64,000 nt of DNA from Cardinalis cardinalis (GCA_014549065.1 JACDOX010000023.1:1615980-1679979); one strand, 5' to 3'; shown: positions 37,001 to 50,483, numbered from the stretch's first letter. Numbers and translations: made by a program. Notes: generated by a model not told the origin, from the letters alone.

Positions 37001-39983
37001 CCTCTCACCAGGCTCAAGTGAGGAGTATCAACTACTGAAACAGAGCAGGGGAACCACTTGCTGAAGGCATTGTAAAGACTTCTTTCTACTCATTTAGCCC
37101 TTGTTTGTCAGTAAGGTCCCAGGTGTTTCAATGGAACATGATTATGTGCAGAAGGAGCAAGGTGAGCTTCCACTCAGTTCAGCATTAAATTGAAAATTTA
37201 ATGGTCCTTGCAAGCTCTTCTTCTCTGCCTGTGGTAAGACACCTTGAACTCCTTTAAGGAAACAACAACTGAAATCCACTTTTCCAAATTCAAGCCTGAT
37301 GCTGTTCCCATTCATATTGTTTGGATCAGTTTCCCTACGTATTCCAACATCAGGTTTTTATCTTTCCCTGCAGAAAATAAAAGTCCTGAACTGTACCTTC
37401 TACCCAAAATCAGGAAGACAGTTTTGGATAGGTAGAATATCCAATGTTCAGTTTTCTGAAATTATGCCCACAAGCAACTAGCCAGACTTTGGCTCTCTCA
37501 ATTTGTTCACTTCCTATGAGGATGGCAGTACTATGACATTTAATATCNATGCAATAATCCAAAGAAAAACAAAACAACATGTTTTGCACATTTTCTGGTA
37601 GCAAGGGATTACCATTTACTGCTGCTGTTATTTAGAAATACTGACATACATATATGTAGCCTTTCTAATTTTCTCAAAAGAAATGGGAACAGTATTATAN
37701 CTGAGAAACCTAGTTAAACATTTAGTATTGTGACTAAAGTAATTTGTGGTTCATCTCAGTTTTATCTTTTTGTATATTAAACAATGAATAATTTCTCTCT
37801 GATAGACAAGTACTATGCATATGCACGGCCCAACACTTCTACCTTGCTCCCTATCACTGCAGGAGGATGGGGATAATTCTTCTGTTTGCTCTAGATCAGG
37901 TAGGACATTGATAGCAGCNGACCTTTTACTACCACTGCTGCAGTTTTTGGAGTCCAAACAGCTGAAAAGTGCTGAATGCATCCTTTAACCTATAGCTTTA
38001 ATCCATAGCTTTTAACCAATTGAAAAAAAATGGAACATCTCTAAAAGTTTCATTTCAAAATTTAGCCAGCATCAAATCTAGCATAATCTGTTTTCAGAGG
38101 NGAANATGTGAGTTATTAGAAGAAAATACTCCNGAACACTCAGCAGTTGTTGAAGTTTACTTCTGACCACATCTTTGGGAAGCACACTGAAACACNCTAC
38201 AGGAACAAGGGATGCATAAAGCCTACAAGATCTTTACCAGGTGGAAAAGTCATTCTGTAACAGCTAAGAGGTGAAATGAAAGAAAAAAGACCCAGTTCAA
38301 CACACATGAACTTTCCAAATCAAGGTAACTGAAAGGTCAAGAGAATAATCTGAGTGATCAGCAAGGTGGTGAGGCACACACCAAAAGTCAACTTCAGGTG
38401 TGCTTCCAATCAGCTGCTTGTTTTGAGAGAACATAATTTCAACCTAATTTTTTGCACCTGCAAGCTGGTTATCTGGATTAGCCTGATACTTAACATGTGC
38501 CCTGAGAATTTGCTCTCTTTTATCTGAGGCTGTGTTGATGCCTGGGCTTGGGGTCCTGCAGGCTTTGCTTATACGTTACAACATTTTGTTCCCTTTTACT
38601 TGGCTTTGCTTCCAGAAATCTATCAACAAACCTGTACATTTTTTTTGTTTTTCATTGTCTACCACTTTTTCTTCTGTAAAATGATGCCGCTCATGTCTTG
38701 AAGGTCAGTAAATGTCCTTTATGTAAACCTGCAAATGCTCATCAAGATGGTTTGATCTCTGTTTAATGTCTTTCTCTGAATTGCTTTCTTTCAATTTCTA
38801 GCTTTAGTATTTTCCTCATCTTTTGTCTAAAATGCTTTCCTTTAGCTACCAAGATTTTTGATTTCTACATTCTGTGTTCTCTTTTATATTTCAAAGTGCT
38901 CAGAATGTTCTGATGCTTTATAAAAGTTCTTGCATCGATATGCTTTTTCAGATACTCAGCTGCTCACACCATGTTTTTTCTNAAAGATTTTTATTTTGGT
39001 GGTTACTACCCTGACAGATGGAATTCTTGACTCTTCCATTTGAATCTGGTAAGTAATCTAAAAAGAGGTAGGTGGCCTTGGTGTAATTTGTGAGGTTGGG
39101 ATTTAATTTCTTTCTTTATTTACAAACAACCAAGAACTTTGTTGGTTTCTATAGTGAAGATGGAAATATTGCCATTGAAGATAAACTGAGGTTCAGGAGG
39201 GACAATTGTTTTAAAAGCAGTGAATTTAGGAGGCAAATGTAAACTTTCTTAGCGTGCATAATGTGTTCCTTTGAAGTATGTTTCAAAAAATGAGGAGTTT
39301 TAATTAATCATGCTTTGAATTTAGTATGAGTTGACTTTTCATCTCAGACTATGACTTGATTNGCTGTCAAAATACTATTATTATAATACTATTTTAATTT
39401 TTTTTTAGAAATTATTTTTTTGCTGTCTTGGAGANGATCATAACATGAATTCAGGCAGTTATAAAACCCTTCCTTCTATTTCTAAGCATTTATTCTTGGA
39501 ATAAATCCTACTGAAGTCCCTGGGAGTAAGGGACAATCTGGCCCATGATATGGGAGAGTTGCTAATCTTACTTTTACCATTGCTGTATCTTGCCTGGTAT
39601 CCTGCTTTGTGTCTGTTGAGCTCACTATGGAAATAAATTATCCTTTGTCAATGTCTTGTTGGTAGATTTAAATAAGTCTTAGAAGATTAGTGAGACACAG
39701 TTTTCTCTGTAGAAACTCTGCTGATTTGACTCTGTGGTATCCTGAACATCCAGTCATTTTATTATTTTGCCTTTAATGACTATTTCAAAGTAATGCCTTG
39801 AAAAACCAGTAGACTCTTCTAAATAAAGGTACGACACTTGTTCCCTCCAGTCTTCTGAAACTGTTGTTTTCATGTAGTCTGAAATTTTATTTCCTCACAA
39901 CATTCATGTTTTATGGGTCCAGTAATTTTTAAGAAGTTTCATATTTTGGCCAGTCAAAATTTTGCACAGCTGCTCCTCTTCAT
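34056..39983. other. Non-coding AT-rich unique sequence
   Basis: No gene recognised. A 22-bp tandem duplication is at 34861-34904. Unresolved single bases are dense at 36160-36899 and cluster tightly at 38101-38196. An open frame of 127 codons on the minus strand (34084-34467) has no recognisable domain. Confidence 0.7.
34861..34904. repeat. Tandem duplication, 22-bp unit
   Basis: Two adjacent 22-mers share the core ATTTGGTTATC(T/C)TATGCTGA and differ at two positions. This is a local duplication with no evident function. Confidence 0.9.
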
Positions 39984-40071
39984 TAAAAAAAACCAANCAA
40001 ACACCTCCCCACCCCAAAAAAAGCCAAGTCCCAAAAAAATCCATTCCTAAAACAAAACAACGAAACCCAAG
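39984..40071. repeat. A-rich tract with C interruptions
   Basis: The low-complexity plus strand is dominated by A with short C pairs and runs (AAAAACCAA-type and CCCAAAAAA-type motifs). It resembles a decayed poly-A stretch. A similar tract lies at 40345-40450. Confidence 0.8.
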
Positions 40072-40344
40072 ATGTTTTGAGAATAGTAATTCCCTGATGT
40101 TCTGAGCAAAGAAAACTGATGCAGGAAAATAATATAGCTCCCCAACAAAATGCCCCAGGTTTTTTAATTGGTTTCTTTAGGTCCTTTTATTCCAATGCCA
40201 TCACTGAGTGTTGTATGAGCTTTTTACTTTTGATGGACTTATTTTTTTCCACCACCTCTCAGCTTGTGATAAACCCTCCAATTCATGCCCCAGCTTCCTG
40301 TTCCTGATATGCAGAACACATGTCAGGACAACTGGCCTAACTGG
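40072..40344. other. Short unique spacer between two A-rich tracts
   Basis: About 270 bp of non-repetitive sequence with no recognisable gene. The two flanking A-rich tracts are on the same strand, which would fit two separate decayed tails, but the spacer is not a recognised element. Confidence 0.6.
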
Positions 40345-40450
40345 AAATTAAAAAAAAACCAAAACAACTAAAAACCTACCAAAAAAAAACCGAACCAAAA
40401 AACCCCTATAAAAAATAGAGAGAGATACTATAAAACAAAAAATAAAGAAG
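40345..40450. repeat. A-rich tract with C interruptions
   Basis: A second A-dominated low-complexity tract of the same AAAACCAAAAC type, ending in an AGAG run and further A-rich sequence. Confidence 0.8.
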
Positions 40451-43400
40451 TACAAGCATCAACCCAGTATGAGCTTTAGGGTGATAAAATTAATATTTTG
40501 GAGATTCTAGAGATTCAGTTGTAGTGAGATTTTTTTTTTTTTGTTGCTAATATAAATTTCTTGGGNTTGTAAAAGACTCAATGAACCCATGGCTGTTTCT
40601 CATTAGTGGTGGCTGTCACTAAAATGAATATGTTGCTGAGTGTTCANTTTCTGGGAAACGTGGTTGAAACACGAGCAGCTCTCTCGATGCAGAGCTCAGA
40701 GTCAGATGTTTTCAGAGGGGATGTTCCCCATTAAGTAATGACAGAGAACCATACGGAACACATTACAAATCGAAATACTGATTGATGAAGTGCCTGTGGT
40801 CAGCTTTCTACAGAAATGAGAATTTTGAACGTATTATCACGTCAGCATGGAATTGATCTCATGTACAATCACATTTTGTTTTCATTTCTTTTTGCTTTAC
40901 AGTCTCACACGTGCTGTTCCAGATCACGTTTATAGCGAGCAGAACCTCAGACTAAAGGAAATAAAGCATCAAGTTTGAGCTCTGATGTTTCATTGATTTA
41001 GCCAAGTTCACAGAAGCCAAGTATGTCTGAGTTTGTTCACACAGCTGGTGAGCTATAAAGTCTTTCTCCCAATAGTAAACCTCTCCCCTCCCTCCAAGAG
41101 CTGGGAGAAGGGTCTCAGAGTTTGCTGGAGCATGTGGACCTTGGGGAGGGAGAAGTGGGGTCACCTGGTCAGGCAGAGTGGCTCTTGTGTGAGATTGAAT
41201 TTATCAGACTAAAAGCTCCTCTTTGTCTTCCCCAAAGTAGATGCTTTCCTTTTTCCACTTAGCTCATTTGCAGGAATTTAGTGAGGAAAATCAACTGGTT
41301 CATGTTGACTTTAGGGCAAGATTGCTTGATTTGTTTGCATTCAAGTTACTTATTAGTCTAGCTGTAAGTTCAGTTTTGTGTCAGACACAGTGACCTCTTC
41401 TGTTTTACACAGAAGGCAAACAGGGCTGAGCATATGAAACCTGTGTACACAAATCACAATGAGTGCGTGGCTGAGTCAGAGTGTATTTAGAGAAAAATGT
41501 ATAGTCAAATGGTAAATGTAGAGCCTTGGGTCCACGGATCTAGCCCTTTTTTTTGCCAAACAATTTTTTAATGGTGCTTCAGTAAAAGCCTGAGCTACAA
41601 TAGATTTAGGCACATATTTAGCACAGAGTTATGAACACTTAAGTATTTTTGTTCCTGAGATCCCAACATGAGATTATTAGAGTGGTAAGGCACATCAGGT
41701 GTGAGAGCCAAGTCTTGCTTGTGCCTTTGCTAATGGAAACTCACTGAAGTGAACGCAGTCGCTTGGTTTACATTTGCACAGCTGAGGCAATGGCTTGGCC
41801 TAGGACCTAAAAGTTTGAACATAAGGGAACAATAACATTCAAATGTCTGCTAATGCCTAGAGATGTGAACAGTGGACTGAATCCAAAATTAAAAATTAGA
41901 AGGAAGAAATATCAGACATCCATGTAAAGCACTTGGGTAAAATTTAGGGTCTATTTTTTCATAATCATTGATTTCAGACAATTGGACCTAATTATTCAGA
42001 ATTGTTAAGAATGTAGAATCCTTAGCTGAGTTCTCTGAAAATGAAATCTTTGAGACTTACAGCAAAAATAAAGTCTCCTAACCTTCTTAAATACATGTGA
42101 GTGGTTGGGTTGTTTTCTAAGAATTAGTCATGGTAAACTGTCTTTCAGGGATCTGATTTCTGCCCTTCAGACTTCTACAGATGTTTTTCAAAATGCAGAA
42201 CAAATGTACCTTCCTGATAAGCAATTTGTTACTTTTCACTTTGTGTTTATTCATGTTAGAAATGTACATTGGTATGTAAGCAAANAATAGTGTTTAAGTG
42301 CTTAATTATTTCAAAGGATAAATAAATATGGAATAATATGAGGAAATATTTACAAGCAGCTGTTCAGGAATATCAGATTTCAAGTTATCTGTAGCCTTCA
42401 TAATAATTTCAATGTTCTTGTATTATTAAAGATATAATGCAGACATCATAGTGATAGTAATGAGCTGAGATTCTACTACCTTTCAGATATTTAAGTCAAG
42501 AAAATACTGGAAGTCTTTTTGACAGAGNTGGTTAATCTTTGGCGAGAGATACAGACTTTTGGTGGGGCTGAAGGACTTCCTGGAAGGAGGAAGCTTGAGA
42601 GAGTTGCAACTGTCACTCAGATTGCCTTCCCCATGTACAGTTTTCTAACCACACACAAAGACCCTGCAGTCTTCATGTTTCTTCAGCCCAGCACTAGGAG
42701 CTTTGCTCACAGAAATGTTGAAATTCTACTTTTGGTACTGTCCAGGAATTGCAAGTTTGAGTTTAGATTGGGCATAGATTAGGAAAGACTCATTGAGCTT
42801 TTATGTGGCATGAGGTTCCGATCTCATGAATCCTGCTAGTCTTGGAGGATCAAATATCCAAAGTCCTCACTGAGGCTGNGTCCCCAGCCCAAGATGAGCA
42901 ATAGTCATGGTCCTTATCTGAACAGGAGAGCATCTTGGGTGAGATGAGGGAAAGGTTGATGGTATTTCCTTGGACCCTGTGTGTATCTCAGGAGGACTCT
43001 CAGTCCCATAGTACTGTTTGGCCTGGGGTAGATGATTGAGGCTTTGTGCCAGAAAGACTAATTAGTACAGGCCTGGGTGCACACATGCACACTTCTGGCA
43101 GTGTAACCAATAGATAGGTTTTGTGACTTCTAGGCTTGCTCTGCTCTGACAGGAAGCAAGGGTGTGGTTCCTGGCTCCTAAAGCTGCTCCAAGCAAGGGC
43201 TGAGCAGGCTTGCCCTGCAAACTCCTGGCCATGTGCCTGGGCTGCTCTCCTGAGCTGGAACTCATGTGAATATGTGGTGAATAAACTCTGAGCTGCAGGG
43301 TGAGGTCAGTCAAANAGGTTATCTGTGTGTTTGGGCTGCCTTTTTTTCTTTCCAGCACTAGGCACTCTAAAACTGATAGACTACCTCAATGTACTAGAGG

Positions 43401-46400
43401 TTTTCCTATGGGTCAGATAAAATAAGGAAATTCTTCTTTCTCCTTCCACTGAAGGTTTCTAAGCTTCTCCTGGGACCTAAATCAGGGAATTAGGAATCTT
43501 AGATACTATTGAATTAATCTTCTCCAGAACTTGTTTTTTGTACACATGAAGATAACAGCGTAGTTTTGTCTCAGATAAAAATACTCAGACAGCATTGTGT
43601 GAATTGCTGCAGCTGTAGTTGCCATTTTCCACAAGTATGTGTTATGACAGAGAAGACTTGCCAATATAATCATCACTAATACAGATTTCTCCTTCCTTTT
43701 GTTACTGTTTCTTCTGAATGGCTGTGTTTGATTGCTTTATTTTTTTAACTTGCCAATTCTTATACATTTCAGTAACCCTAAAAAGATTATTTTCAAAATG
43801 GTCAAGTAACTAAAGNCTTTCTCTCTTTCTCAGATGTGATCTGGTGCTTGTATGTGGGTCTGGAAATGCTATTACCTGCCAAAACACTAGTGAAACTGGT
43901 GTGATACAGACATCTAAATCTTCTGAGACTCTTGGTCTCATATAGAGGATCTGGCACTAGTACAACCATTTAGGTTACTGGTATGTGTTTTTATTGAAAA
44001 ACATCCCACTACAACAACATTTACAGATATAAAGACATCCTATGTTGTTTCTTCCCTGTACTGCCATTTCCTTTCTAGATTGAAATAGGTGATACTGCTA
44101 AGAGTACCGGTATAACTGCACCAATATTAAATGTTGTATTAACTATATCTGACATCTTGTTGAAAGTTGTGACAGCCTCCTAAGTGCTAGTCTGTTCTGA
44201 AACTGAGATTTAAGGTCTAATTCCACAAAACTTTGCTTTCTTTTTAGATTGGGGCTTTTTGTCTCTTTGGCTCTCTTGGAAGATTTTTCTGTGGTTATAT
44301 TTATGCTGCCAAATCAGATTGGGATTTAAACTTTGGGTAAGATTTTGGGTGTTATTATTTCTGTCTCATAATAAGACAAGGATTAGGAATAGAGTGAATG
44401 AAGAGTAAGGTTTGAAGCTTTTGAAGCANATCTGTCACTCACCAGAAAGAAGTCCATGCAGTCTGAGACTTTTATTTTGAGTTTCCCTAGAATTTTTGAG
44501 GCAGTCATCTGAGATCTAAACAAGTATTTTTAGGCAGAAAGGCTGCCTAAAAAGTAAACACACCCTTTTAGATGTGGTGAGCAGATCAGATTGGATATGA
44601 GNTCCAAGAATGCACAAAATTAAATCTATTTAATTTACCAACAGAATTGTTACTGCACAGTGATAGCACACGCATGACTCATCTCCAGTGTCGCAATGCT
44701 GGTTAACGAACCAGAGAGATTGGACACAGAGATGACTGCTCTTGTCCTTGCTGGGAATACCAGTAAGAAGCTTAACCAGTGCCAGTTGTGCTGGTTTTCA
44801 GCTCATGTGTTAGTCATGTACAGAAAAATTTATTCCCAACTAAGTCACACCAAGTAGCACCAAACTNTTACAGTTGCTGGATTTCCATGGCCACTCCAGG
44901 ACTCGTCCTGTTAGAATATCACAGTGGGGCGATCACATCTGGCCATCAGAGAGCAACTTTGGGTGTACTGTTTCAACAGAAAAACTGGTTTGGACCTGTG
45001 CTTCCTAGTCAGGATCATGTATTGATCTGCAGTTCCAGTCCTATTAGGTTATTGATTATGTAACACTAATCATTACTATTTTCCAGAGTGACGTGAGTTT
45101 CCACCATGTTTTGTTTTTCCTGGAGTGATGTGGGACACAACCCCCATCCCTCAAAAAAAATCCCCAGGCCCCTTTTTTTTCCTGACCATCTTACCTGTAT
45201 GGTGCAAAACAATCTTTGCTAGAATAATCAGCAGATATTGCAAAACCAATTATCCATTGTACAGTTTTGCTTCTTTTTATCCCTCTCATTTTTTTCTGAA
45301 TTTTGTGATTACTGACAGGCATCAAATACAAAAGGAGACCATAAAGCAAAGGTAGGACTTTTCATTTGCTTGGGGCCACTCAGCTCCCAAAAGATCTGAA
45401 ACAAGAGGGCCCTTCTAAATCCCAGAGAAAGAGCATGTTTTTCTGTAAATGCTCTCACATTCTCTCTTGCTCTCACTTGCTTTAAAGCATACATCTGACA
45501 CAAATTAATCTGCAGGGTTTTTAGTCATTTCCCATCCGCTGCTGGGGCAAATTAGACTTGCTGATGTTGTTTTGGCCTAACCCTGAAGCAGCATGAAAGG
45601 AATGGCCCAGAGGGAGAGCGAGCATGTTCTCCTTGGCTCTTCTACCATGTACTCTCCAGTCTGTTCAACAACAAAAAAAAATAGTTCAATTGGCCTGAAA
45701 GGCACTGAAAACCCCTCTGTAGTACCTTTAAGAACCAAAATTACTTAATTAATGTGGAGATCATTATGTGAGGTTACCATATGAATGAGTAAGTGGACTG
45801 CCTGAGTTACAGAGCAGGAAAGAGGAAAGGATATCTGAGGTCAGACTTGTCAGGGTAAAGGAATCCTAAACAATGAGGGCATTGGTTTAAGATTTGAGGA
45901 AGAATTTGAAAAAGAGCCCTGAGAGTGAAATTAAATGAAGCATGGGAGAGTATTAGTGGAGATTAGCAGTGCAGTGAAGGAACCCAGAGCAGACTGCCAA
46001 TCGCCCCTAAGCACAGGCAGCTTTAACTGGGCTGATGCAGACAGGAATTAGGCAGTACTGGAGTCTGACTGAAAACTATTTTCTTGAGCAATGTTAAANA
46101 GTTTCTCTTCCACACCCCCTTTCTTTCACTGACTTCTGAAAGTGAACATGCCCCTGTCTCAGCTGCATGTGGGTTTTTTGCCAGGCAGATTTCTGACAGA
46201 AGCAGATAAAGCAGAGTCAAGACTTGAAAAGCACTTGGGCACTCTCAGTGTAAATGTAGCTCAAGATCGTCATTGCAAACGTGCTGCTTCAGATGAAGAA
46301 AGGCCAAAGCCTAGTGAAACTAACAAAATTAATGCCTNTGCTTGTAGCTGAAGTCTGGGAGACATTTACTTACATATAGATACTGGTTTAGTGAAAACTA

Positions 46401-47029
46401 GATTATTTTTCTGATATGAGTGTGCTTGCAGCGCTTTTCACAGCTCTTCGAGGCTATTTCAAAATTACTCCCCTTGGAGTTTTTCTTATTAGTTATAATT
46501 TCCAGAAAGCAGTATCTATGATAGAACAAGTATCCACTGACCAGATGAAGGTGGCAATATTTTGTAAGGCGTTGGCTGCAGTTCTTATTTTATTGGTTTT
46601 GGTTTAATTTGCTGTCTTTTTGAAACAGTACTTGCATATTCTGGAATAAAAATCCTGACTGTTGACAGCCTCCAAAGTCCCTAGCACTATGAGTCCCTAG
46701 CACTTTTCCTGTCAGCTACAAGAAGAATTCTTGCTAAAAACAAGGGGAAAGTGAATCTTCTCTCTGAAAGCACTTTTATTCTGTGCTTTTANGGAAGACA
46801 ATGGACTAGATCTTGAGTAACATTTCTGAAACCATCCAGAGAATCCCAAAGTAATACCTGCCAGAGACTGTAGGAAGNCAGAGATCATATTTAGACCAAA
46901 TTTTTCAGATATAACTGATGCCCCCAATTGACTGTGTGGTTTGGAAGGACCTAAGAACGTTGGAGAACAGTAATTCAGTGCTTTGGTGTTTAATCCTGNT
47001 GTACTGTGATAACCAATGGCTGAATGGAC
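40451..47029. other. Non-coding unique sequence
   Basis: No gene recognised; the longest frames are below 100 codons. The part 43130-43280 is G/C-richer. A 13-bp sequence (AGTCCCTAGCACT) is repeated at 46676-46688 and 46692-46704. At about 46927-46960 there is a degenerate match to the reverse complement of a CR1 3' end. Confidence 0.7.
46676..46704. repeat. Direct repeat, 13 bp
   Basis: AGTCCCTAGCACT occurs twice with a 3-bp spacer (period 16). A slippage or short target-duplication origin is possible, but no insertion lies between the copies. Confidence 0.85.
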
Positions 47030-47246
47030 GGAAGAAGTTCTTTATTGTGGGGACAGTGAGGCACTGGCACAGGTTGCCCAGAGAAGCTNTGGATGCCTCA
47101 TCCCTGCAAATGTTCAAGGCCAGGCTGGATAGGGGTTTTGAGAAACCTGGCCTAGAGATAGATGTCCCTGCCCATGGCAGGGGGATTGGATCTGGATGGT
47201 CTTTAAGGTCCCTTCCAAGCCATACTGTGATTGTATGATTGTATGG
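47030..47246 (+). mobile_element. CR1 LINE 3'-end fragment
   Basis: The segment matches the well-known CR1 3' region. It has AGTTCTTTATTGTGGGG, then GAGGCACTGGCACAGGTTGC, then the CCAGAGAAGCT, TTCAAGGCCAGGCTGGAT, TGCCCATGGCAGGGGG and TCTTTAAGGTCCCTTCCAA blocks in order. It ends in two copies of GATTGTAT, the expected 8-bp terminal repeat of CR1. The element is 5'-truncated (full elements are about 4.5 kb) and has no intact coding sequence, so it cannot move on its own. Similarity to the remembered consensus is high, so this is the best-preserved copy here. Two unresolved bases lie at 46999 (just upstream) and 47089. Confidence 0.95.
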
Positions 47247-48619
47247 ATGAATTAATGCCCACCTTTAAAAAGCTGCACTGTATCTTCAGCAATTAGTGCT
47301 GTAGGTAATCTTTTGGTTTAGAACTGTAAGTCTTCAACACTGGGGCTCAGACTTCCAGAGCAGCNCCTACATTCTCTTGGGGCATCAAGGGAACCTGTGT
47401 GCCTAAAGTGCCTCTGGGTAATGGACTGAAATGCTTACGTTGTCTTGTGAAGATTCATTCCTAAAACTTCACTGGGTTTGTGTCCCTTTAGGCGCTTCTG
47501 GGAAAGGGGGTGAAGGTGGACCCTGACTGTCAGCAATCATAATAGTTTTCAAGTGACACTGAAACTGCTGTCTGGCTGATGTTCTAAAATGGATTAAATT
47601 AGTGAAATCCACACAAATGTTACTTCATTGCACAAACTGCATTTCAGAAACAGATTGGATAACATTTTCGTGTTCCCCTTTGCAGCAATTGTTTCATTTC
47701 TGTGCAAAAGAATAATTCAAGTAATTGGAATTTTCCTGCAGGATAGGAAAAAATTACTCGCCTTCCATCCCTTTCTTTTTTATTTTCCCATCTATTATTT
47801 TAATTGAAACCAAAATTGTTTGAAATATTAAATACCATTAGAGGCCTCCCATAACTAGAGCTGTGTGGGAAAAACTTTTCTAAGCTGCACAACCTTTGTG
47901 TTTTCCTGAACGCTTCTGCTCTGAGACAAAACCAAGCCCCTTTAAAGGCAGGAGNGCTCATGCTTGTGTTGCTGCATGGGTGTCAGCATTACAAGAGTGG
48001 CATCTAACCCCACAGAAGTTTCAGATTCAAAATACCTCATTTTCTTCCCAGTCAAAGAGAAGGTTCCTAGTAAAAAGTTTCATGATTTCATTGTCTCTCC
48101 AGATCCTGAACAGGCATACTAGCAGGGCACTGCCCCTCAGCTGAGTGCTCTGCAGGTTAATATGAAGGCCATGAGAAGTCTGAAGTTGGTAGGAATTCAC
48201 ATAAAGCCTGGCCCCNCATGGATTTACACAGCCTGCCTTCAAAACACACCTTGTAGTCTGGCTGAGCATGGACTGAGTTCCCCTTGGGAGGGAATGTTGG
48301 GTTGGGAGACTTGGGACTCACAGTCACCTGCCCTACAGCTGTCATGCAGGACTTCACTGGGAGTCCTTCAAGCTAGGCCTGACTGAGATGTCCCACCTGC
48401 TCCAGAGGAGGTGTGGGAAGTGCTCAAGCTGGGCTTTGCAGAGGAGGTGAGCTCAGGTGCAGCTGTGAGGCAGAGCTACCTGTGGGGACACAGATGAGGC
48501 CACTCCATGATGGCATGTGAATTTGGACACAGCAAAAAGCTGCCAGGAAACCCTCCAGAAAAAAAACCAAAACCAACAACCTGGCCAAATCTGTTCTGTG
48601 TCTCTGCATTGGGTTTGTA
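47247..48619. other. Non-coding unique sequence between CR1 and a T/G tract
   Basis: No gene recognised. The part 48150-48540 is G/C-richer with overlapping short frames on both strands (60-97 codons). I cannot assign any of them. Confidence 0.65.
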
Positions 48620-48677
48620 TTTTTTTTTTTTGGTTGTTGTTTTTGGTGGTTTTTTTTTTTTTTGGGGGGGGGGGTTG
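48620..48677. repeat. T/G-only low-complexity tract ending in T14-G11
   Basis: Fifty-eight nucleotides of T and G only, including a T12 run, a 14-T run (48650-48663) and an 11-G homopolymer (48664-48674). Long G homopolymers are rare in vertebrate DNA and are prone to sequencing error, so the exact length is doubtful. Confidence 0.9.
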
Positions 48678-50483
48678 CTTTTGGTTTTTTCATAAAAAAG
48701 AAAATCACACCATACAAATGAGAAAAAAGATGAAGTTAAAGTGGTTTTGCTTAACCCTAGAGCTAAACAAGCTGACAGAGGAATTGCACACCCTCTGAAC
48801 AGTCTGCATTGCTTCTGCTAACAATAACATATGTGATGCTCCTGCTAATTCTGACTTGACCATGGTGTTACTCAATATGTTNTCCTGTACTGTAGCTGAT
48901 GGCTCAACATACAGCCTAACCAGAGTTAGCCTAAACAGAGTTAACAGTAGAGTGTGACTTTAGTTAATGCAATGTATAATGGCCAAATTTTCCAGCCATT
49001 AATCTAATCAGTACTTGAGGACATGTTTAGCTAAGAATACTTTTTATATGAAATATGTTACAGGCAACATGTTCCTGAGCAATAAACTACTGCTGTTTCT
49101 CCACTCCCATCTGAACAACGCACAGTAACTTTTTATTGAAAGATTTTTGTGTTACTTCAAACAGACTTGAACCCTGATATTCCTTCTACATGAAATCTAA
49201 TTAAAGAAATGTGATTTCATTTTAAGAGGTTTTTCTCTGTCCTAGCCAGTTCATAGCAATTAGAAATGCTTTGCTTTAGAGCCCACATAGGAGACTTGTA
49301 TTATGTAAAATTTCAAGTCTTTTTCATGTGTGAACCACAAATATNTTAACTTTCAATGATTCACAGATTAAGCTGATGAAAATAAAGGCAGGGAGGCTGG
49401 TAGCTTCACACGTTATAAGAGTTTTTGAAGGTTTGGGGAGTGGGTTTATTATTTAAAAGAAATGGAAAACAGCCAAAGTCAAGAAAAAATGAGGGATACA
49501 TGAGATAAAAAAACCTATGTTGCTTTCTTTTAAAGGATTCTGAATAACTAATCCATCATTAAGATTCCTTTTAATGGCTGGTGCTCTTTCTAATTGGTTC
49601 AACTACTTAAGAAAGTACTTCAGTGCAATCATTAGCATAGAAAGCCTGATTGTTTATGTCTTTTGATCATTCATGGCTATCAGGGAAGAAGCTGGATTTT
49701 AATATTCTTGAGAAGGATGTATAGAGTTCTGCCTGCCATCCATGCTTCTTGCTTGTAATACTATATGTCTAAGATCCTTAAGTTGCATAGAGATATCATC
49801 TTATTTCCTCTCATCAAATGTTTCCATAATAAATGCCCTTTTTGTGCTATCTGTTATATGCTGTCCAGTGAGCTCCTTGGGAATCAAATAGCTTAGAAGG
49901 AAGGGGGGGAGAACATGTTCTTTTTGTAGGGGACTATATATGTTGTGCCTTGGAGATGAATACTGGCTTTGGGATTTTTAATGATGTATCAGACTTCCTC
50001 TGATTCAATGTGAGTTGTTGTAGACGCTAAACCATCTGCCATCTGGATTTTGTCTGTTCATATTTGACCCAGGTCAACAAGATCTACCAGAGTGGTGATA
50101 AAGATATTTACACAAAGAAATGTATGCGCTGGTTTTGGTTTGGCAAGCTCATCGGTGGGCTCTTTTGTTCTGAAAATTGAGAAGGAATCCTTTCAGGTGG
50201 AGCTTTCCTACAACATTTATACTGTTTCTAGCCTTGAGACATTGTTGCCTTACTGAGTTTTGCTCTTGGCTCTTTCAAATCAGCCCAGAAGCAAAATGCA
50301 TGCTGCGAAGAATGATAAATTATCAGCNGGCTGGTCTGATGACATACTTTCAGTGCACAAAATAGTCCATGGCATTTGTCATTGCTAAAGTCATTCTTAG
50401 AGTCCGTGGGTGCTCTCCTTAGTGTGGCACCTGGTAATGGAAATGAAAGCATGAGGAGCTGCTGACTTTGCAAAAACAGAGAG
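48678..50483. other. Non-coding AT-rich unique sequence
   Basis: No supportable feature is seen between the T/G tract and the second CR1 fragment. Confidence 0.7.
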
